Positions 17,212 through 27,018 of a stretch of DNA of 64,000 nucleotides are shown here, one piece after another (the stretch's first letter is position 1; each line of letters opens with the position of its first letter). The stretch covers positions 372,001-436,000 of the forward strand of contig NZ_CP022523.1 in the NCBI RefSeq assembly GCF_002850255.1. Reading direction: 5' to 3'. Source of the stretch: Pseudoalteromonas sp. NC201 (GTDB lineage Bacteria; Pseudomonadota; Gammaproteobacteria; Enterobacterales; Alteromonadaceae). The position numbers and the translations under genes were made by a program. The notes below the pieces were generated by a model that saw nothing but the letters and a program-made list of their open reading frames with translations, had not been told where the DNA came from and did not search any database.

Positions 17212-18381
17212 ATGAACATTACTTACTCTAAGAGCGAAACTATGGTTAATCAATCTCAGACTTCAGCATCAGCTAAACTTTTTAACTGGCTGTCAATCGT
17301 ATTACTTGTTTACTTAGTCTTAGTCGCAGTTGGCACTGTGAGTGGCGGTTTTAAGTTGGCCTCAGGTGGAAGTGAAGGGGCGAAGGAAATCTTCGCATTC
17401 GCAACCAATCCAATCGTCGCCCTACTCTTAGGGGCTTTGGCAACTGCATTGGTGCAGTCCTCATCAACGGTGACTTCTGTTATTGTTGGCCTCGTTGCTG
17501 GTGGATTACCTATTAGTATCGCAATTCCTATGGTAATGGGCGCAAATATTGGTACTACTATTACCAACACGCTCGTTTCTATCGGCCACATTCGTAGTAA
17601 AGAAGAGTTTAGAAGAGCGTTTGCCGCATCCACCGTACATGACTTCTTTAATTTATTAGCCGTTGCTATTTTCCTGCCTTTGGAAATCATGTTTGGCATG
17701 TTAGAGAAACTTGCGTCAGGACTTGCCCATGTATTTGTTGGTGATGCTGACTTATCGTTAAAAAGTTACAACTTTATCAAACCACTAGTGAAACCAGCGG
17801 TTAGCGTGGTAAAAGATGGTGTTAGCTTTTTAGATTCTACAGCTGCAGGTATTGCCATGGTTGTTATCGGTATCATGATGATCCTGTTCGCTGTGACTTA
17901 CTTAGGTAAATTACTCAAAAAGGCGTTAGTAGGTAAAGCGAAAGAATTATTACACAGTGCGATAGGCAGAGGCCCTGTTGTAGGTATAAGCTCAGGCGCG
18001 GTAGTTACGGTGATGGTACAATCGTCGTCGACAACAACAAGCTTGATGATCCCACTCGCTGGCAGCGGCGTATTTACCACTCGTCAGATATATCCGTTCA
18101 CTCTAGGTGCAAATATCGGCACTACAATTACCGCTTTGTTAGCGGCAACATCTATCACTGGTCCTGCAGCAGAAGTCGCATTAACGATTGCACTTGTACA
18201 TGTAATGTTTAACGTTTTTGCGGTAGCACTTATTTACGGTTTACCACTACTGAGAGAAATCCCGCTTCGTCTAGCTGAGAAGTTAGCGGAGATTGGTGCG
18301 CAGAATAAACCAGCAGCTTTGGCTTACGTATTAGGTTCATTCTTTGTGTTTCCGGGAATCATTATGCTCGCAGTACGATAA
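17212..18381 (+). CDS. Na+/phosphate symporter family protein (NptA/SLC34 type)
   Basis: A 389-aa sodium-dependent phosphate transporter. The duplicated core is visible: first repeat LVQSSSTVTSVIVGLV with GANIGTTITNT (about 82-125), second repeat MVQSSSTTTSLMIPL with GANIGTTITALLAAT (about 267-315). QSSST motifs form the phosphate and sodium sites in this family. About eight or nine membrane segments are predicted. A start at 17242 (MVNQSQ) is an alternative. A Pho-box-like element lies just upstream and a strong terminator follows, so it is probably a single-gene, phosphate-regulated unit. Confidence 0.92.
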   Translation: MNITYSKSETMVNQSQTSASAKLFNWLSIVLLVYLVLVAVGTVSGGFKLASGGSEGAKEIFAFATNPIVALLLGALATALVQSSSTVTSVIVGLVAGGLPISIAIPMVMGANIGTTITNTLVSIGHIRSKEEFRRAFAASTVHDFFNLLAVAIFLPLEIMFGMLEKLASGLAHVFVGDADLSLKSYNFIKPLVKPAVSVVKDGVSFLDSTAAGIAMVVIGIMMILFAVTYLGKLLKKALVGKAKELLHSAIGRGPVVGISSGAVVTVMVQSSSTTTSLMIPLAGSGVFTTRQIYPFTLGANIGTTITALLAATSITGPAAEVALTIALVHVMFNVFAVALIYGLPLLREIPLRLAEKLAEIGAQNKPAALAYVLGSFFVFPGIIMLAVR

Positions 18382-18405
18382 ATAAAACGAACAAAGAATG
18401 CATTT

Positions 18406-18436
18406 AAAGCTCGGTATTGCCGAGCTTTGACTTTTT
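18406..18436 (+). terminator. Rho-independent terminator after the Na/Pi transporter
   Basis: A nine-base perfect stem AAAGCTCGG/CCGAGCTTT (18406-18414 with 18420-18428), a five-base loop, then GAC and a T run. It ends the transporter transcript 25 bp after the stop codon. Confidence 0.9.
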
Positions 18437-18517
18437 TAGCCTTTGGTTGATAAGTCATAATTCTGTAATCTAGCTTTGAGACAATTAACATTGTCTTGTA
18501 AATAACGAAAGAAAGTA

Positions 18518-18997
18518 ATGAGTAGCAAACCTGGTATTTTTAGTTTTAATGCAGCACAGATCACAAGTTCTATGAGGGGACAGTACCGTGCTGTTCAACC
18601 CTATGAGAAACTTAGTCTGCAACCAGGTGAGCAAGGACTTTCTTTGGTGATAGAGTTGCCAATGGATGCGCGTATTGATGACCGAGTTAACGTTGTACTA
18701 ACAAAGCACGGCGAGCGAAATGCGAAGTGCGAGGTCTCTTTGGTGGTTGATCCGGAGTCGTATCTCACTAAGATTGTCGAAATTAAAGTAAAGCAATCGC
18801 TTGATGCTGGTCCTTATTTTATGCAATTGAACTTGGTAGGACTCCACGACTACCTAAAAAACGCGGCTGAGTTTGATATCATTTTGAATGAGCGAATTAT
18901 CGTAAGCGAACCAGCATCTGAAGCGGTTACAACTCAGACTACTGGCTTCAAACGTATTTTTAACTCGGCTGTCAGCGCTGTATTATCCGTTTTTTAG
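18518..18997 (+). CDS. Hypothetical protein, 159 aa
   Basis: GAAAG lies upstream of the ATG. The product has no signal peptide or clear membrane segment; the last 20 residues are mildly hydrophobic (IFNSAVSAVLSVF). The middle alternates hydrophobic and charged residues in a beta-rich pattern (LSLVIELPMDARIDDRVNVV; KCEVSLVVD; KIVEIKVKQ), suggesting a beta-sandwich or PilZ-like fold, but no conserved motif was recognised. It converges on anmK with a three-base gap. Function unknown. Confidence 0.75.
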   Translation: MSSKPGIFSFNAAQITSSMRGQYRAVQPYEKLSLQPGEQGLSLVIELPMDARIDDRVNVVLTKHGERNAKCEVSLVVDPESYLTKIVEIKVKQSLDAGPYFMQLNLVGLHDYLKNAAEFDIILNERIIVSEPASEAVTTQTTGFKRIFNSAVSAVLSVF

Positions 18998-19000
18998 CGA

Positions 19001-20164
19001 CTATGTTGGTAATGAAATCTTACCCATAGAAAAAGGCAGCGCATCGCTACCACCTGATACGGTTTCATTCGCAAGTAGCGCAAATAAAGCGGCCTCTTTG
19101 GCATCAGGGTTGATACCCAGTTGTGAGAAATCCTTGATTAAAACACGGTTATTCAAATGGCTTTCAATTCGCGCCATTAAAAACACATTATGAATTCCAC
19201 CTCCGCTAACATATAGCTCTAATTCAGTTGTACCAAGCTCGTTCACCGCATTTGCGACAGCGATAGCTGTGAATTCGGTCAGTGTCGTGATGATATCTTC
19301 ATGATTATAATCTTTTCCATCCAGCGCATGATGCACGAAGGCTTGATTAAATAACTCTTGTCCAGTTGATTTTGGAAGTTGCTTATCAAAGAATTCGTGT
19401 GACAGTAATGCTTCGAGAAAAGGCAATTGAATTTTTCCACTTGACGCAATCTCACCATTTTCATCGAATGGTAGCCCTAATACGTGGCGACAATATTGGT
19501 CTACTAATGTGTTTCCTGGACCGATGTCACTACTCATACTCTGCGCTAGTGCACAATTTTTTGGTAAATAAGTAAGGTTTGAAATACCGCCAATATTGAG
19601 CAAAACCCTATCGAGACTTGTGTCCGAATATAACAAATAGTCACCATATTGCACGAGAGGGGCTCCTTCATATCCTTTGGCTATATGCTTTTGTCTAAAG
19701 TCTGCGATGGTGATGATGTTCGTTTTTGCCGCAATAATATCGCCGTCAACGATCTGCAATGTGCTATTTAATTTTTCAACGTCTGCAAAAGATTGTTTTG
19801 GACAATGGTAAAGTGTTTGTCCATGACTCGCTATTAAATCAACAGTGTCGGCTGCGACTTGCCATTCTTTCAAGGCATTATTGATTAGACTTGCGTACAA
19901 CTCGCCGAGCCACGCATTTAATTGACATAACGTTTTAAGATTTACTTGAGACTTAGACGCATGCTCACTGAGAAGCTGCTTTTGCGAAGGGTTGTATTCT
20001 ATTGTGGTAAATTGTTCGACCGTTAGCTCTGTACTTTTCCCTGCACCTTCAATTTTACATAACGCAATATCTAATCCATCCAATGACGTACCGCTCATTA
20101 GTCCGAGTATATATTTGGTCTTTTTTTCCGCGATCGTGGCGAGTTTAATAATATCTGTTTTCAT
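19001..20164 (-). CDS. anmK: Anhydro-N-acetylmuramic acid kinase
   Basis: A 387-aa cytosolic kinase that opens and phosphorylates 1,6-anhydro-MurNAc to MurNAc-6-phosphate in cell-wall recycling. The N-terminal LGLMSGTSLDGLDIALC is the family signature; also seen are IASHGQTLYHCPKQ, TIADFRQKHIAKGYEGAPLV, NIGGISNLTYLP and SDIGPGNTLVDQY, with the sugar-kinase ATPase core at the C-terminus (LYVSGGGIHN). The expected length is about 370. The start codon lies immediately after the recQ stop, so it is in an operon with the helicase. That pairing is positional only; no metabolic link is evident. No murQ or nagK adjoins it. Confidence 0.96.
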   Translation of the reverse strand: MKTDIIKLATIAEKKTKYILGLMSGTSLDGLDIALCKIEGAGKSTELTVEQFTTIEYNPSQKQLLSEHASKSQVNLKTLCQLNAWLGELYASLINNALKEWQVAADTVDLIASHGQTLYHCPKQSFADVEKLNSTLQIVDGDIIAAKTNIITIADFRQKHIAKGYEGAPLVQYGDYLLYSDTSLDRVLLNIGGISNLTYLPKNCALAQSMSSDIGPGNTLVDQYCRHVLGLPFDENGEIASSGKIQLPFLEALLSHEFFDKQLPKSTGQELFNQAFVHHALDGKDYNHEDIITTLTEFTAIAVANAVNELGTTELELYVSGGGIHNVFLMARIESHLNNRVLIKDFSQLGINPDAKEAALFALLANETVSGGSDALPFSMGKISLPT

Positions 20165-22099
20165 TTATAATGCGCGCTCCATAATCAATGCTTTTGCCTT
20201 TTCATACTTTACGCCGGATAAACTGCCAAATCCTTCAAGTTGTCTGAATTTATATTTAGTAAAATAGGGGCAATTTAAGCCTAGTAAAAACAACGCTTTG
20301 AGGTGAGTAGAAAAAATAACGCCGCGTTGCGATGCAAATTGCGAAGCGTCTCTTAAAGTATTTCGTGTTGTTTCAATATCTAGTTCGTGGCTCTCTTGTG
20401 CGTTGACGATCAGTTGCTTACCGCAGCAGACTCCGCAATGGCCACATTGCTCTGGTGCGTGCATATCGCCGAAGTAGCTGGCGAGCGCTTTGTGATAGCA
20501 TGAAGTCAGTTGGAAAAATTTGAGTAAATGCCTTAGCCGTGCAAGTTCGCCTTGCTCTTTAATTTGTGATTGCTGGTAGAAAGACTCAACCAGTTCATTA
20601 ATGTTAACTTGTTGGATAGGCTTTGAATAAACCGACGTATATTTAGCGACTTTTACGTCAATCAGTTGTTGGTTTTGCAAATACTCAACGACTTCTTGGG
20701 CTTTAGCCTGTGGGATGTTTTGCTCGCTTAATGCTTGATGTGAAAGTAATCCCCATTTCTTTTTGAATTCAAAACACGAGAATAGCTGAGTCAAAAACAG
20801 TTGCCGCTCAGGCGAGTACTTGGCTAATATTTTATCTTTGTCTTGGGTGAATGCGATGCTTAGCTCCGCAAAATAGCTGTAGTTTACTTGTAAGTATCCT
20901 TGCAGTTCGAGCTGGACAATAAGTGTTTTTAGCACCAATTGATTAATATTGGTTTTATAGGCAAGATCGTATTCATTGAGGTGATAATCTGTAGCTGGAT
21001 CACCGAAAAGTTCATCAAAAAGCAGCGTTAATGACTCTCGCTCTAATGCACTGGCGTAAACGAAGTTCTCTAATGTCGCAATTTTTTCATTATTAATTAA
21101 AGCAACGCAATGTGCATTCTCGCCATCTCTGCCTGCCCTACCTACTTCTTGGCTATATCCCTCAATAGATTTTGGCATATCATAATGTAGTACCCAGCGA
21201 ACATCGGGTTTGTCTACACCCATACCAAATGCAATGGTAGCTACAACGATAAGATTAGCTTTCGCTAGAAAGTCAGCTTGAATTTGGGCCTTTTTCTCGC
21301 TCTGCAATGATGCATGAAAAGCTTCTGCAGGAAAGCCGCAAGCCGTTATCATTTTTGCTACTTCTTCTGCTTGCTTTTGCTGCGTGACATAAACGATACC
21401 AGCGCCTTTTGCCTTTTTTAAAAAGGCGAGTAAATATTCGTCTTTTTGAGATTCGCTAATATGCGCCGCACTTAAGAATAGATTCTTCCGGTAAAAGCCC
21501 GTTCTAATGATATTTTGATCGGATACATCGAATTTACCCGCCATATCGCGTGCAACTTTATTTGTTGCTGTCGCGGTGAGTAATAGCACTTGGTTGATAC
21601 CAAGTTCATGGCGATATTTGGCCACTTTTAGGTAATCTGGCCTGAAATTATGTCCCCACTCAGAAATACAATGCGCCTCATCAATGACAAGAAAAGAGAT
21701 ATTGCTTTGTGATAACAAGGTACGTGCTTTTTGGCTATTAAGCCGCTCTACTGATATAAAGAGGACTTTAAGTGCATTGTCTCGCACCGCATTTTCTATG
21801 CGCAACGTTTCCTCTTTGCTTTGAGTACTGTCAAGACAAGCAGTCGCAACTCCTTTACTTTGTAGGTAATCTCGTTGCTCGTGCATTAGTGCTAATAGTG
21901 GTGAAACGACTAAGCACATCCCTTGCTTCAATATTGCTGGTAACTGATAACACAACGACTTGCCTGCACCAGTTGCAAAAATAGCGATTGCACTTTGGCC
22001 TTGAAGTATAGATTCAATGACTTCCGATTGCCCCGGGCGAAGTGTCGTATGTCCAAATGTACTTTGTAGTGTTTGAAAGAGTTGCTGCTGTTGAGTCAT
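20165..22099 (-). CDS. RecQ-like ATP-dependent DNA helicase
   Basis: A 644-aa superfamily 2 helicase. Motif I FATGAGKSLCYQLPA (about 40-54), motif II VIDEAHCISEWGH (about 135-148), LLLTATATNKVARDM (III), motif V AFGMGVDKPDVRWVLHYD and VI EVGRAGRDGENAHC are intact. The RecQ zinc site is present (CYHKALASYFGD, EQCGHCGVCC). After it, a short C-terminal region shows no clear HRDC domain, so this is probably a secondary RecQ rather than the housekeeping one. It overlaps the upstream binding-protein gene by four bases and abuts anmK. Confidence 0.92.
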   Translation of the reverse strand: MTQQQQLFQTLQSTFGHTTLRPGQSEVIESILQGQSAIAIFATGAGKSLCYQLPAILKQGMCLVVSPLLALMHEQRDYLQSKGVATACLDSTQSKEETLRIENAVRDNALKVLFISVERLNSQKARTLLSQSNISFLVIDEAHCISEWGHNFRPDYLKVAKYRHELGINQVLLLTATATNKVARDMAGKFDVSDQNIIRTGFYRKNLFLSAAHISESQKDEYLLAFLKKAKGAGIVYVTQQKQAEEVAKMITACGFPAEAFHASLQSEKKAQIQADFLAKANLIVVATIAFGMGVDKPDVRWVLHYDMPKSIEGYSQEVGRAGRDGENAHCVALINNEKIATLENFVYASALERESLTLLFDELFGDPATDYHLNEYDLAYKTNINQLVLKTLIVQLELQGYLQVNYSYFAELSIAFTQDKDKILAKYSPERQLFLTQLFSCFEFKKKWGLLSHQALSEQNIPQAKAQEVVEYLQNQQLIDVKVAKYTSVYSKPIQQVNINELVESFYQQSQIKEQGELARLRHLLKFFQLTSCYHKALASYFGDMHAPEQCGHCGVCCGKQLIVNAQESHELDIETTRNTLRDASQFASQRGVIFSTHLKALFLLGLNCPYFTKYKFRQLEGFGSLSGVKYEKAKALIMERAL

Positions 22100-22857
22100 C
22101 CTGAATCTTTTCTATATTTTTCTGAGATATTCGCTATTGTGCCATTTAAATTGGTGATTGCTTCATTAACGCGCTCAATGTCACTACGCTTAAATGCATG
22201 ACGTCCAAGCATAAAATGTATAGCGTTATCGTTAACTACATAAGGGTGTAGCTGAATGCTTTGGTAGCCTAGCTTGTTGATATAGTAGTAGCCTGCGTCC
22301 TCATCTTCAATCAGAAAATCGACGCGGTTTTTAGCCACCATTTCTATTCGCCGGTCTAAGCTCGCGATTTCAAACAAACGCCTGTCGTACCAATCGATTT
22401 TTTTTATTTGTTTCACTTCCTCACCGTAGTAGGCTCCAGGATTGGCCGTGAATGTATAGCCTGCAGAAAACAACTCGATTAAGTTGCTATCGAGATCTAT
22501 TTCCTTGTTAGCGAACAAGCGCATTTTTTCACGCCGATATGGCGAGGAGAAGTAAGCGATTTTTGCTCTATCGACGCTAAAACTTGCGGATGGCAGGACA
22601 TCAATTAAGCCCTTTTCAAGCTCAGTGATCCCACGAGCCGATGAAGGAAGCTGAATGAACTCGATACAAAACCCGGCGCGTTCAAAAACTGCTCTCGTGA
22701 TATCTACGTCTATGCCGTAAGGACGAGTGCCATACATAACAAAAGGCGGCCAGCTAGAGCCAATGCCGATTTTTAGGGATGACTTATTCGCGCAGTCGGA
22801 CGCGTAGCTTTTTGGAAAAACTAAAACGAATAATAAAACGGATAGACGAATAAGCAC
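22096..22857 (-). CDS. Periplasmic solute-binding protein, SBP_bac_3 type
   Basis: A 253-aa exported protein with a signal peptide (about 1-19, ending SYA). The pattern LKIGIGSSWPPFVMYGTRPYGIDVDI opens the polar amino-acid binding-protein fold, followed by two lobes (IDVLPSASFSVDRAKIAYFS; RVDFLIEDEDAGYYY). No ABC permease or ATPase genes adjoin it, and such solitary proteins in Alteromonadales often act alone or as sensors. The four-base overlap with recQ suggests cotranscription. Ligand unknown. Confidence 0.85.
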   Translation of the reverse strand: MLIRLSVLLFVLVFPKSYASDCANKSSLKIGIGSSWPPFVMYGTRPYGIDVDITRAVFERAGFCIEFIQLPSSARGITELEKGLIDVLPSASFSVDRAKIAYFSSPYRREKMRLFANKEIDLDSNLIELFSAGYTFTANPGAYYGEEVKQIKKIDWYDRRLFEIASLDRRIEMVAKNRVDFLIEDEDAGYYYINKLGYQSIQLHPYVVNDNAIHFMLGRHAFKRSDIERVNEAITNLNGTIANISEKYRKDSG

Positions 22858-22981
22858 TGCCAGAACTTATGACTCTTTTATGAAGTTCATTATGTCATTA
22901 TGAAAGACCAAGCAGAAAAAGAAAGAAGAAATTGGTGATAAAAGTCAGATAATGGGTAACTTTATGTTTATGTGAATAAAA

Positions 22982-23006
22982 AATGAGCTTGACTGGCAAG
23001 CTCATT
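22982..23006 (-). terminator. Terminator of the chitinase operon
   Basis: A ten-base perfect stem AATGAGCTTG/CAAGCTCATT with a five-base loop; on the minus strand it is followed by TTTTTATT. It lies 17 bp past the stop of the last chitinase gene. Confidence 0.88.
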
Positions 23007-23023
23007 AATTGGGGATGGTTAGA

Positions 23024-25492
23024 TTAGTTAGTTACTGCCTTCCATACATCAGCGGTTCCAGGTTCTTCACCTTGAGTCCACCATTTTGCTTCAAAGACAT
23101 TGCCGTTATGAATTACTCGGTCGCCACCGACATATACTGTAGAGCGATCCCAAGTCGGGTATTGGGCGCCACCGTCTTTAATCGTAACATTAAATGTTGT
23201 ATCAACAGCGTTCACCCCGTCTGATACGGTAACAGTTACTGGGACGGTTGTGTCGGCAGTGACATTTGCAGCAGTAATAGTCGCTGAGCTACCATTTGCT
23301 ACTACGCTCAGCTCGGCTGGTGCACTCCAGCTATAGCTAAGCGCTGCGCCTTCAGGGTCAGTTGCTGACACATTGACAGTAGCCGAGGCCCCTTCATTAA
23401 CCGAAATATCTGAAACCGGTGTAACGACAGGCGCTGCATTTGCACCTTCTGGGTTTACAACAACAACGATTGTTTTGGTTGTTGATAACGCGCCGTCATC
23501 GACCGTTACAGTCAAGTCGTAGCTTGTCTGTTGATTGACTGAAGGAGCGGTTACAGCGACAGCTGCGGTGTTGTTAGCAGATAAAGCCAAACCAGGCGCA
23601 GCAACCCATGAATAGGTTAATGGATCATTGTCTAAATCGCTTGCTTGCGCATCGACATTCACAACCTGACCTGAGGTCACATTGATTGGTCCAGAAACTC
23701 CGATAGAAGGGGCACGATTAGGGATCTCACCTGCTGTAAGGCCATCATACATTGCATTTAGAATGTCGCCATTATCAGCGTCAATTTCCCAACCAAATAA
23801 ACCAGCCAGTTGATGAGTGTTTGCATACTGACCTTTTGCGATAACGCTGCGTGGGCTATCATAAGTGATGAGTTTACCGTTACTTCTGTTCCAAACATAT
23901 GCTGCTTGTGCTTGCTCATCGTAGCCTACTTCATAACCATTAACACCTGAGCCACCTTGGCCTACAGCGTTTGCTGCAATAGCCTTGTAATCCATAATGC
24001 CAGGCTCCCAAACGCCTTCACTTGTAGAACCAGTCAACGGGCCATTGCCCGGCGCCGTCATCGGATTACCTGGGATTGTGGCATTTGCATCTAGCACTCC
24101 TTCCCAGCCGCGGCCGTACATTGCAACGCCCATAACGAGCTTAGAGGGCTGCACACCTTGTTGAAGTAACAATTGAATTGCATGGTCGCCAGTATATGCC
24201 GGGCCTTTACGTGGCACTCCATTGTCGTCAACGCCTGTACCGTTACATTCGTCTGTGCTGAGATGAGAGCCACAGTAGATACCGGTTTGATGACCCGTTT
24301 CATTGTTCCAAGCGCCATAGAAGTCATAGGTCATCGCAAAGATATAATCCATATACTGCTGAGCAGCTTGGTAATCTACATCTTCAATCTTGTCATAACC
24401 TGCACCTATTGCAGAAGTGAGTTCATATTGGCGTCCGGTTTCAGCTTCTAACTCATCTAGCATTGCACGCAGCTCTTGCATTAGCGCCACATAGGCTGGA
24501 CCGTCGTTAATTGGGTCGCCTAAGTCTGGGTTTGGACCATCACCACCCGGGAATTCCCAGTCGATATCTACACCGTCATAAAACTTCCACGTTTTAAGGA
24601 ATTGTTTTACAGACGCGACGAAAGTGTCGCGGTTTGCTTTATTTGTAAAGCCATGGAATGGATCAGATAGCGTCCAACCACCCACTGAAGGCAGAATTTT
24701 AAGGTCTGGATAACGTTGTTTTAGCGCCATTAATTGAGAATATACACCGCGAATAGGATCTTTTGCATCCACCCCTGGCATAGACTTTTGCACTGCAGCC
24801 CAAGGGTCGTGAATGACGACTTCATAATCTTGAGAGTCAGCACATGCAGTTTGAAGCGCTCTCCAACTATTGCCATTTTCGATGGATTTTAGCGACTCGT
24901 TAGGTCCGCAAATCGGAATAAAGCCATATAAAATGTGCGATAGGTTATGAGCGGGGATCTTAGTTACGTCGTAATTACGGCCATATATGCCCCATTCAAC
25001 GAAATATGCACCCGTCACACGGCCTGGTATTGTACCGTTATTACGGTTGTTCGGATCTACATTCATAGGAAGTGGCGCTAGATGTGCACCGTCAGTGTCG
25101 GCAATGACGATTTCTTTCCCTGCGCTTCTTGCACATACAGTACCTTCACACAGTTCTAAATAAAGCTGATGGCGACCCGATTTAGTGTAGGGGAATTGTA
25201 CTACTCCGCTTTTAGTACCAGCTGCAAGCGTACCTTGGTTTACGAGTAGATCATCAAAATATACTTTATAGTTATCACCGCCAGAGCCACTCCAAGCATT
25301 CCATTTGATGCTAATATCGACAACATCTTTGGCTTTTACCAATTGCTTGTAAGAGCCAAGCCCATCGACGTTAACTTCAACGAACGAATACTGTTGTGGC
25401 TGCCAATCTAATGTTGGTGTAGAAGGGGCTGCAAGTGCCCCGCCACTCAGTAAGGCAAGTCCTATATAGCTGGTTATTTTATTAAGTTTCAT
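23024..25492 (-). CDS. Secreted GH18 chitinase with ChiA-type N-domain, two Ig-like repeats and CBM5
   Basis: About 822 aa. The ATG at 25492 is preferred over the upstream frame because AAGG lies eight bases before it and a signal peptide follows (about 1-21, ending ALA). Then: a ChiA N-terminal fibronectin-like domain (about 22-135), a GH18 barrel (about 150-575) with the catalytic DGVDIDWEFPGGDG (Glu acid) and MTYDFYGAWN, two cadherin/PKD-like repeats (APSIGVSGPINV and APVVTPVSDISV, about 590-760), and a C-terminal CBM5/12 chitin-binding module (YPTWDRSTVYVGGDRVIH, AKWWTQGEEPG). It hydrolyses chitin outside the cell. Last gene of the operon chitinase-LPMO-chitinase. Confidence 0.95.
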   Translation of the reverse strand: MKLNKITSYIGLALLSGGALAAPSTPTLDWQPQQYSFVEVNVDGLGSYKQLVKAKDVVDISIKWNAWSGSGGDNYKVYFDDLLVNQGTLAAGTKSGVVQFPYTKSGRHQLYLELCEGTVCARSAGKEIVIADTDGAHLAPLPMNVDPNNRNNGTIPGRVTGAYFVEWGIYGRNYDVTKIPAHNLSHILYGFIPICGPNESLKSIENGNSWRALQTACADSQDYEVVIHDPWAAVQKSMPGVDAKDPIRGVYSQLMALKQRYPDLKILPSVGGWTLSDPFHGFTNKANRDTFVASVKQFLKTWKFYDGVDIDWEFPGGDGPNPDLGDPINDGPAYVALMQELRAMLDELEAETGRQYELTSAIGAGYDKIEDVDYQAAQQYMDYIFAMTYDFYGAWNNETGHQTGIYCGSHLSTDECNGTGVDDNGVPRKGPAYTGDHAIQLLLQQGVQPSKLVMGVAMYGRGWEGVLDANATIPGNPMTAPGNGPLTGSTSEGVWEPGIMDYKAIAANAVGQGGSGVNGYEVGYDEQAQAAYVWNRSNGKLITYDSPRSVIAKGQYANTHQLAGLFGWEIDADNGDILNAMYDGLTAGEIPNRAPSIGVSGPINVTSGQVVNVDAQASDLDNDPLTYSWVAAPGLALSANNTAAVAVTAPSVNQQTSYDLTVTVDDGALSTTKTIVVVVNPEGANAAPVVTPVSDISVNEGASATVNVSATDPEGAALSYSWSAPAELSVVANGSSATITAANVTADTTVPVTVTVSDGVNAVDTTFNVTIKDGGAQYPTWDRSTVYVGGDRVIHNGNVFEAKWWTQGEEPGTADVWKAVTN

Positions 25493-25544
25493 ATCTTCAA
25501 CCTTATTGTAGTTACATGTTGTACCCAATTAATTTGGGTTTTCT

Positions 25545-26972
25545 TTAAATTGCTTTCCAAACATCGGATGCGCCGGGCTCTTCTCCCTGCGTCCACCACT
25601 TGGCTTCATACACTTTCTGTTGATGCGTTACTCTGTCGCCTGCGACATAGGTAGTTGTACTATTCCAAGCTGGGTATTGGTTATTGGTGCTATCTTGAAC
25701 GGTAATTGAGAAACTTACGGTCGTGCTTGCTTTGCCATCGGTGACATTAAGTTCAGCCTGAAAGGTTTGATCAGCCGTCACTTCAGGTGTTGAGATGGAA
25801 ATCGTGTCACCTTCGCCACTAAAGCTAAGCGGTGCAGGAATACTCCAAATGAATGTCAGTGGGTCATTTTGGTCGTCAAACGCATGAGCATGCACTGTCG
25901 CTTGGCTATTTTCTGCGATGCTTTGGTTAGAAATTGGATTCACCGTAGGAGCGGTGTTGTCACCCCCTTTTACAACGCTAAGATTGCTGGTGTAAGCGGC
26001 ATGTGGCAAAAATACTTCGTTTGCTAATAAGGCGTTTGCATCAAACGCAATTGAACCATCCGGTTGCTTAACACCAATGTTGACCTTATTTCCGTAATTG
26101 CTATTAAGATAAAGAGCCAACTCAGCTTGCCATGTTGATGCATTAGTGGAGGTTACATTCAAGTTATGGCTAATTAATTCATTCCCAGATTGGTCAAACG
26201 TCCTAAACCACACGCTATCACCGGCTTTAGCATCTTGCCCTTGCTTTAAGAAATAGCCGCTGCTCACCCATTCTGGTGGCGTGCCTGTTGAGGTTATTGT
26301 GATATCAGAGCAATTGTAAAATCCCTCTCCTGCGACATCAAACCGCTGCCAACGGGTATATAAAACTGCATCGCCCTCACGGCCTTGCGGTATATCTATT
26401 TCCATTTTATAGAAGCGTTTACCTTCTGGATCCACAACGAAATCAATATTGCCAAATTCATTAATAAGCTCTAAATCATTCCAAGTCAGAGGAGATGTAT
26501 CGCCATCGTAGTTTGGCTTTGACAGGAAAAACTGCCAAAAACTGGGATTATGAGGTGTTGTCGCCCTAAAGCTAATGGCAAGTTTATTTTGAGCGTTTGG
26601 CTCTACAACTGTACGCTGCCAGTGTGGTGAGACAACACTCATGCCACTTTTGTTTGGGTCACCAGCTGAGCAAAGCGTACCATTGGGGATATTCGCTTTT
26701 ACTGCCTCTAGGTTATTGTAGTCAGCGGTATTGGTCGAAAATTCATGCTCTTGCACAAACTGAAAATGGCCTGAGTCTAGAAAAGCTGCTCGACACGCTA
26801 AATTTGGGATATTTGAGCCATCATCCGGCCACCAATAACCTCCTTGCGCTTGGCAGATCGCTTGTCTTGCTTTGGGAAAGTCCATAAAACCATGAGCTGA
26901 AACTGCGCTTGAAAGCAAAACTGAGGTTGCGCCCAAAAGACCAAGCGCATATTTACGGTGTAAACTATTCAT
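25545..26972 (-). CDS. AA10 lytic polysaccharide monooxygenase with CBM5 (chitin-active)
   Basis: About 475 aa; start at 26972 with AAGG nine bases upstream. Cleavage after VSA (residue 26) exposes the N-terminal copper-ligand histidine (HGFMDFPKARQ); the second histidine is H141 in RATTPHNPSFWQFFLSKP, matching the CBP21/GbpA pattern, so the histidine brace is complete. A GbpA-like middle domain (about 200-310), an Ig-like repeat (APTVNPISNQSIAENS, about 320-410) and a C-terminal CBM5 follow. It oxidatively cuts crystalline chitin and helps the flanking chitinases. The CBM5 is nearly identical to that of the next chitinase. Confidence 0.95.
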   Translation of the reverse strand: MNSLHRKYALGLLGATSVLLSSAVSAHGFMDFPKARQAICQAQGGYWWPDDGSNIPNLACRAAFLDSGHFQFVQEHEFSTNTADYNNLEAVKANIPNGTLCSAGDPNKSGMSVVSPHWQRTVVEPNAQNKLAISFRATTPHNPSFWQFFLSKPNYDGDTSPLTWNDLELINEFGNIDFVVDPEGKRFYKMEIDIPQGREGDAVLYTRWQRFDVAGEGFYNCSDITITSTGTPPEWVSSGYFLKQGQDAKAGDSVWFRTFDQSGNELISHNLNVTSTNASTWQAELALYLNSNYGNKVNIGVKQPDGSIAFDANALLANEVFLPHAAYTSNLSVVKGGDNTAPTVNPISNQSIAENSQATVHAHAFDDQNDPLTFIWSIPAPLSFSGEGDTISISTPEVTADQTFQAELNVTDGKASTTVSFSITVQDSTNNQYPAWNSTTTYVAGDRVTHQQKVYEAKWWTQGEEPGASDVWKAI

Positions 26973-27018
26973 GCTTATTCGCCTTTTATAAAGGGGAGCA
27001 AAGCTCCCCATTTATTAT

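Noticed and set aside
19170..19186. AAACACATTATGAATT inside anmK, partly like the Ter core
   Set aside because: Only partial agreement with the 13-bp core, inside a coding region; all six accepted sites are 13/13.
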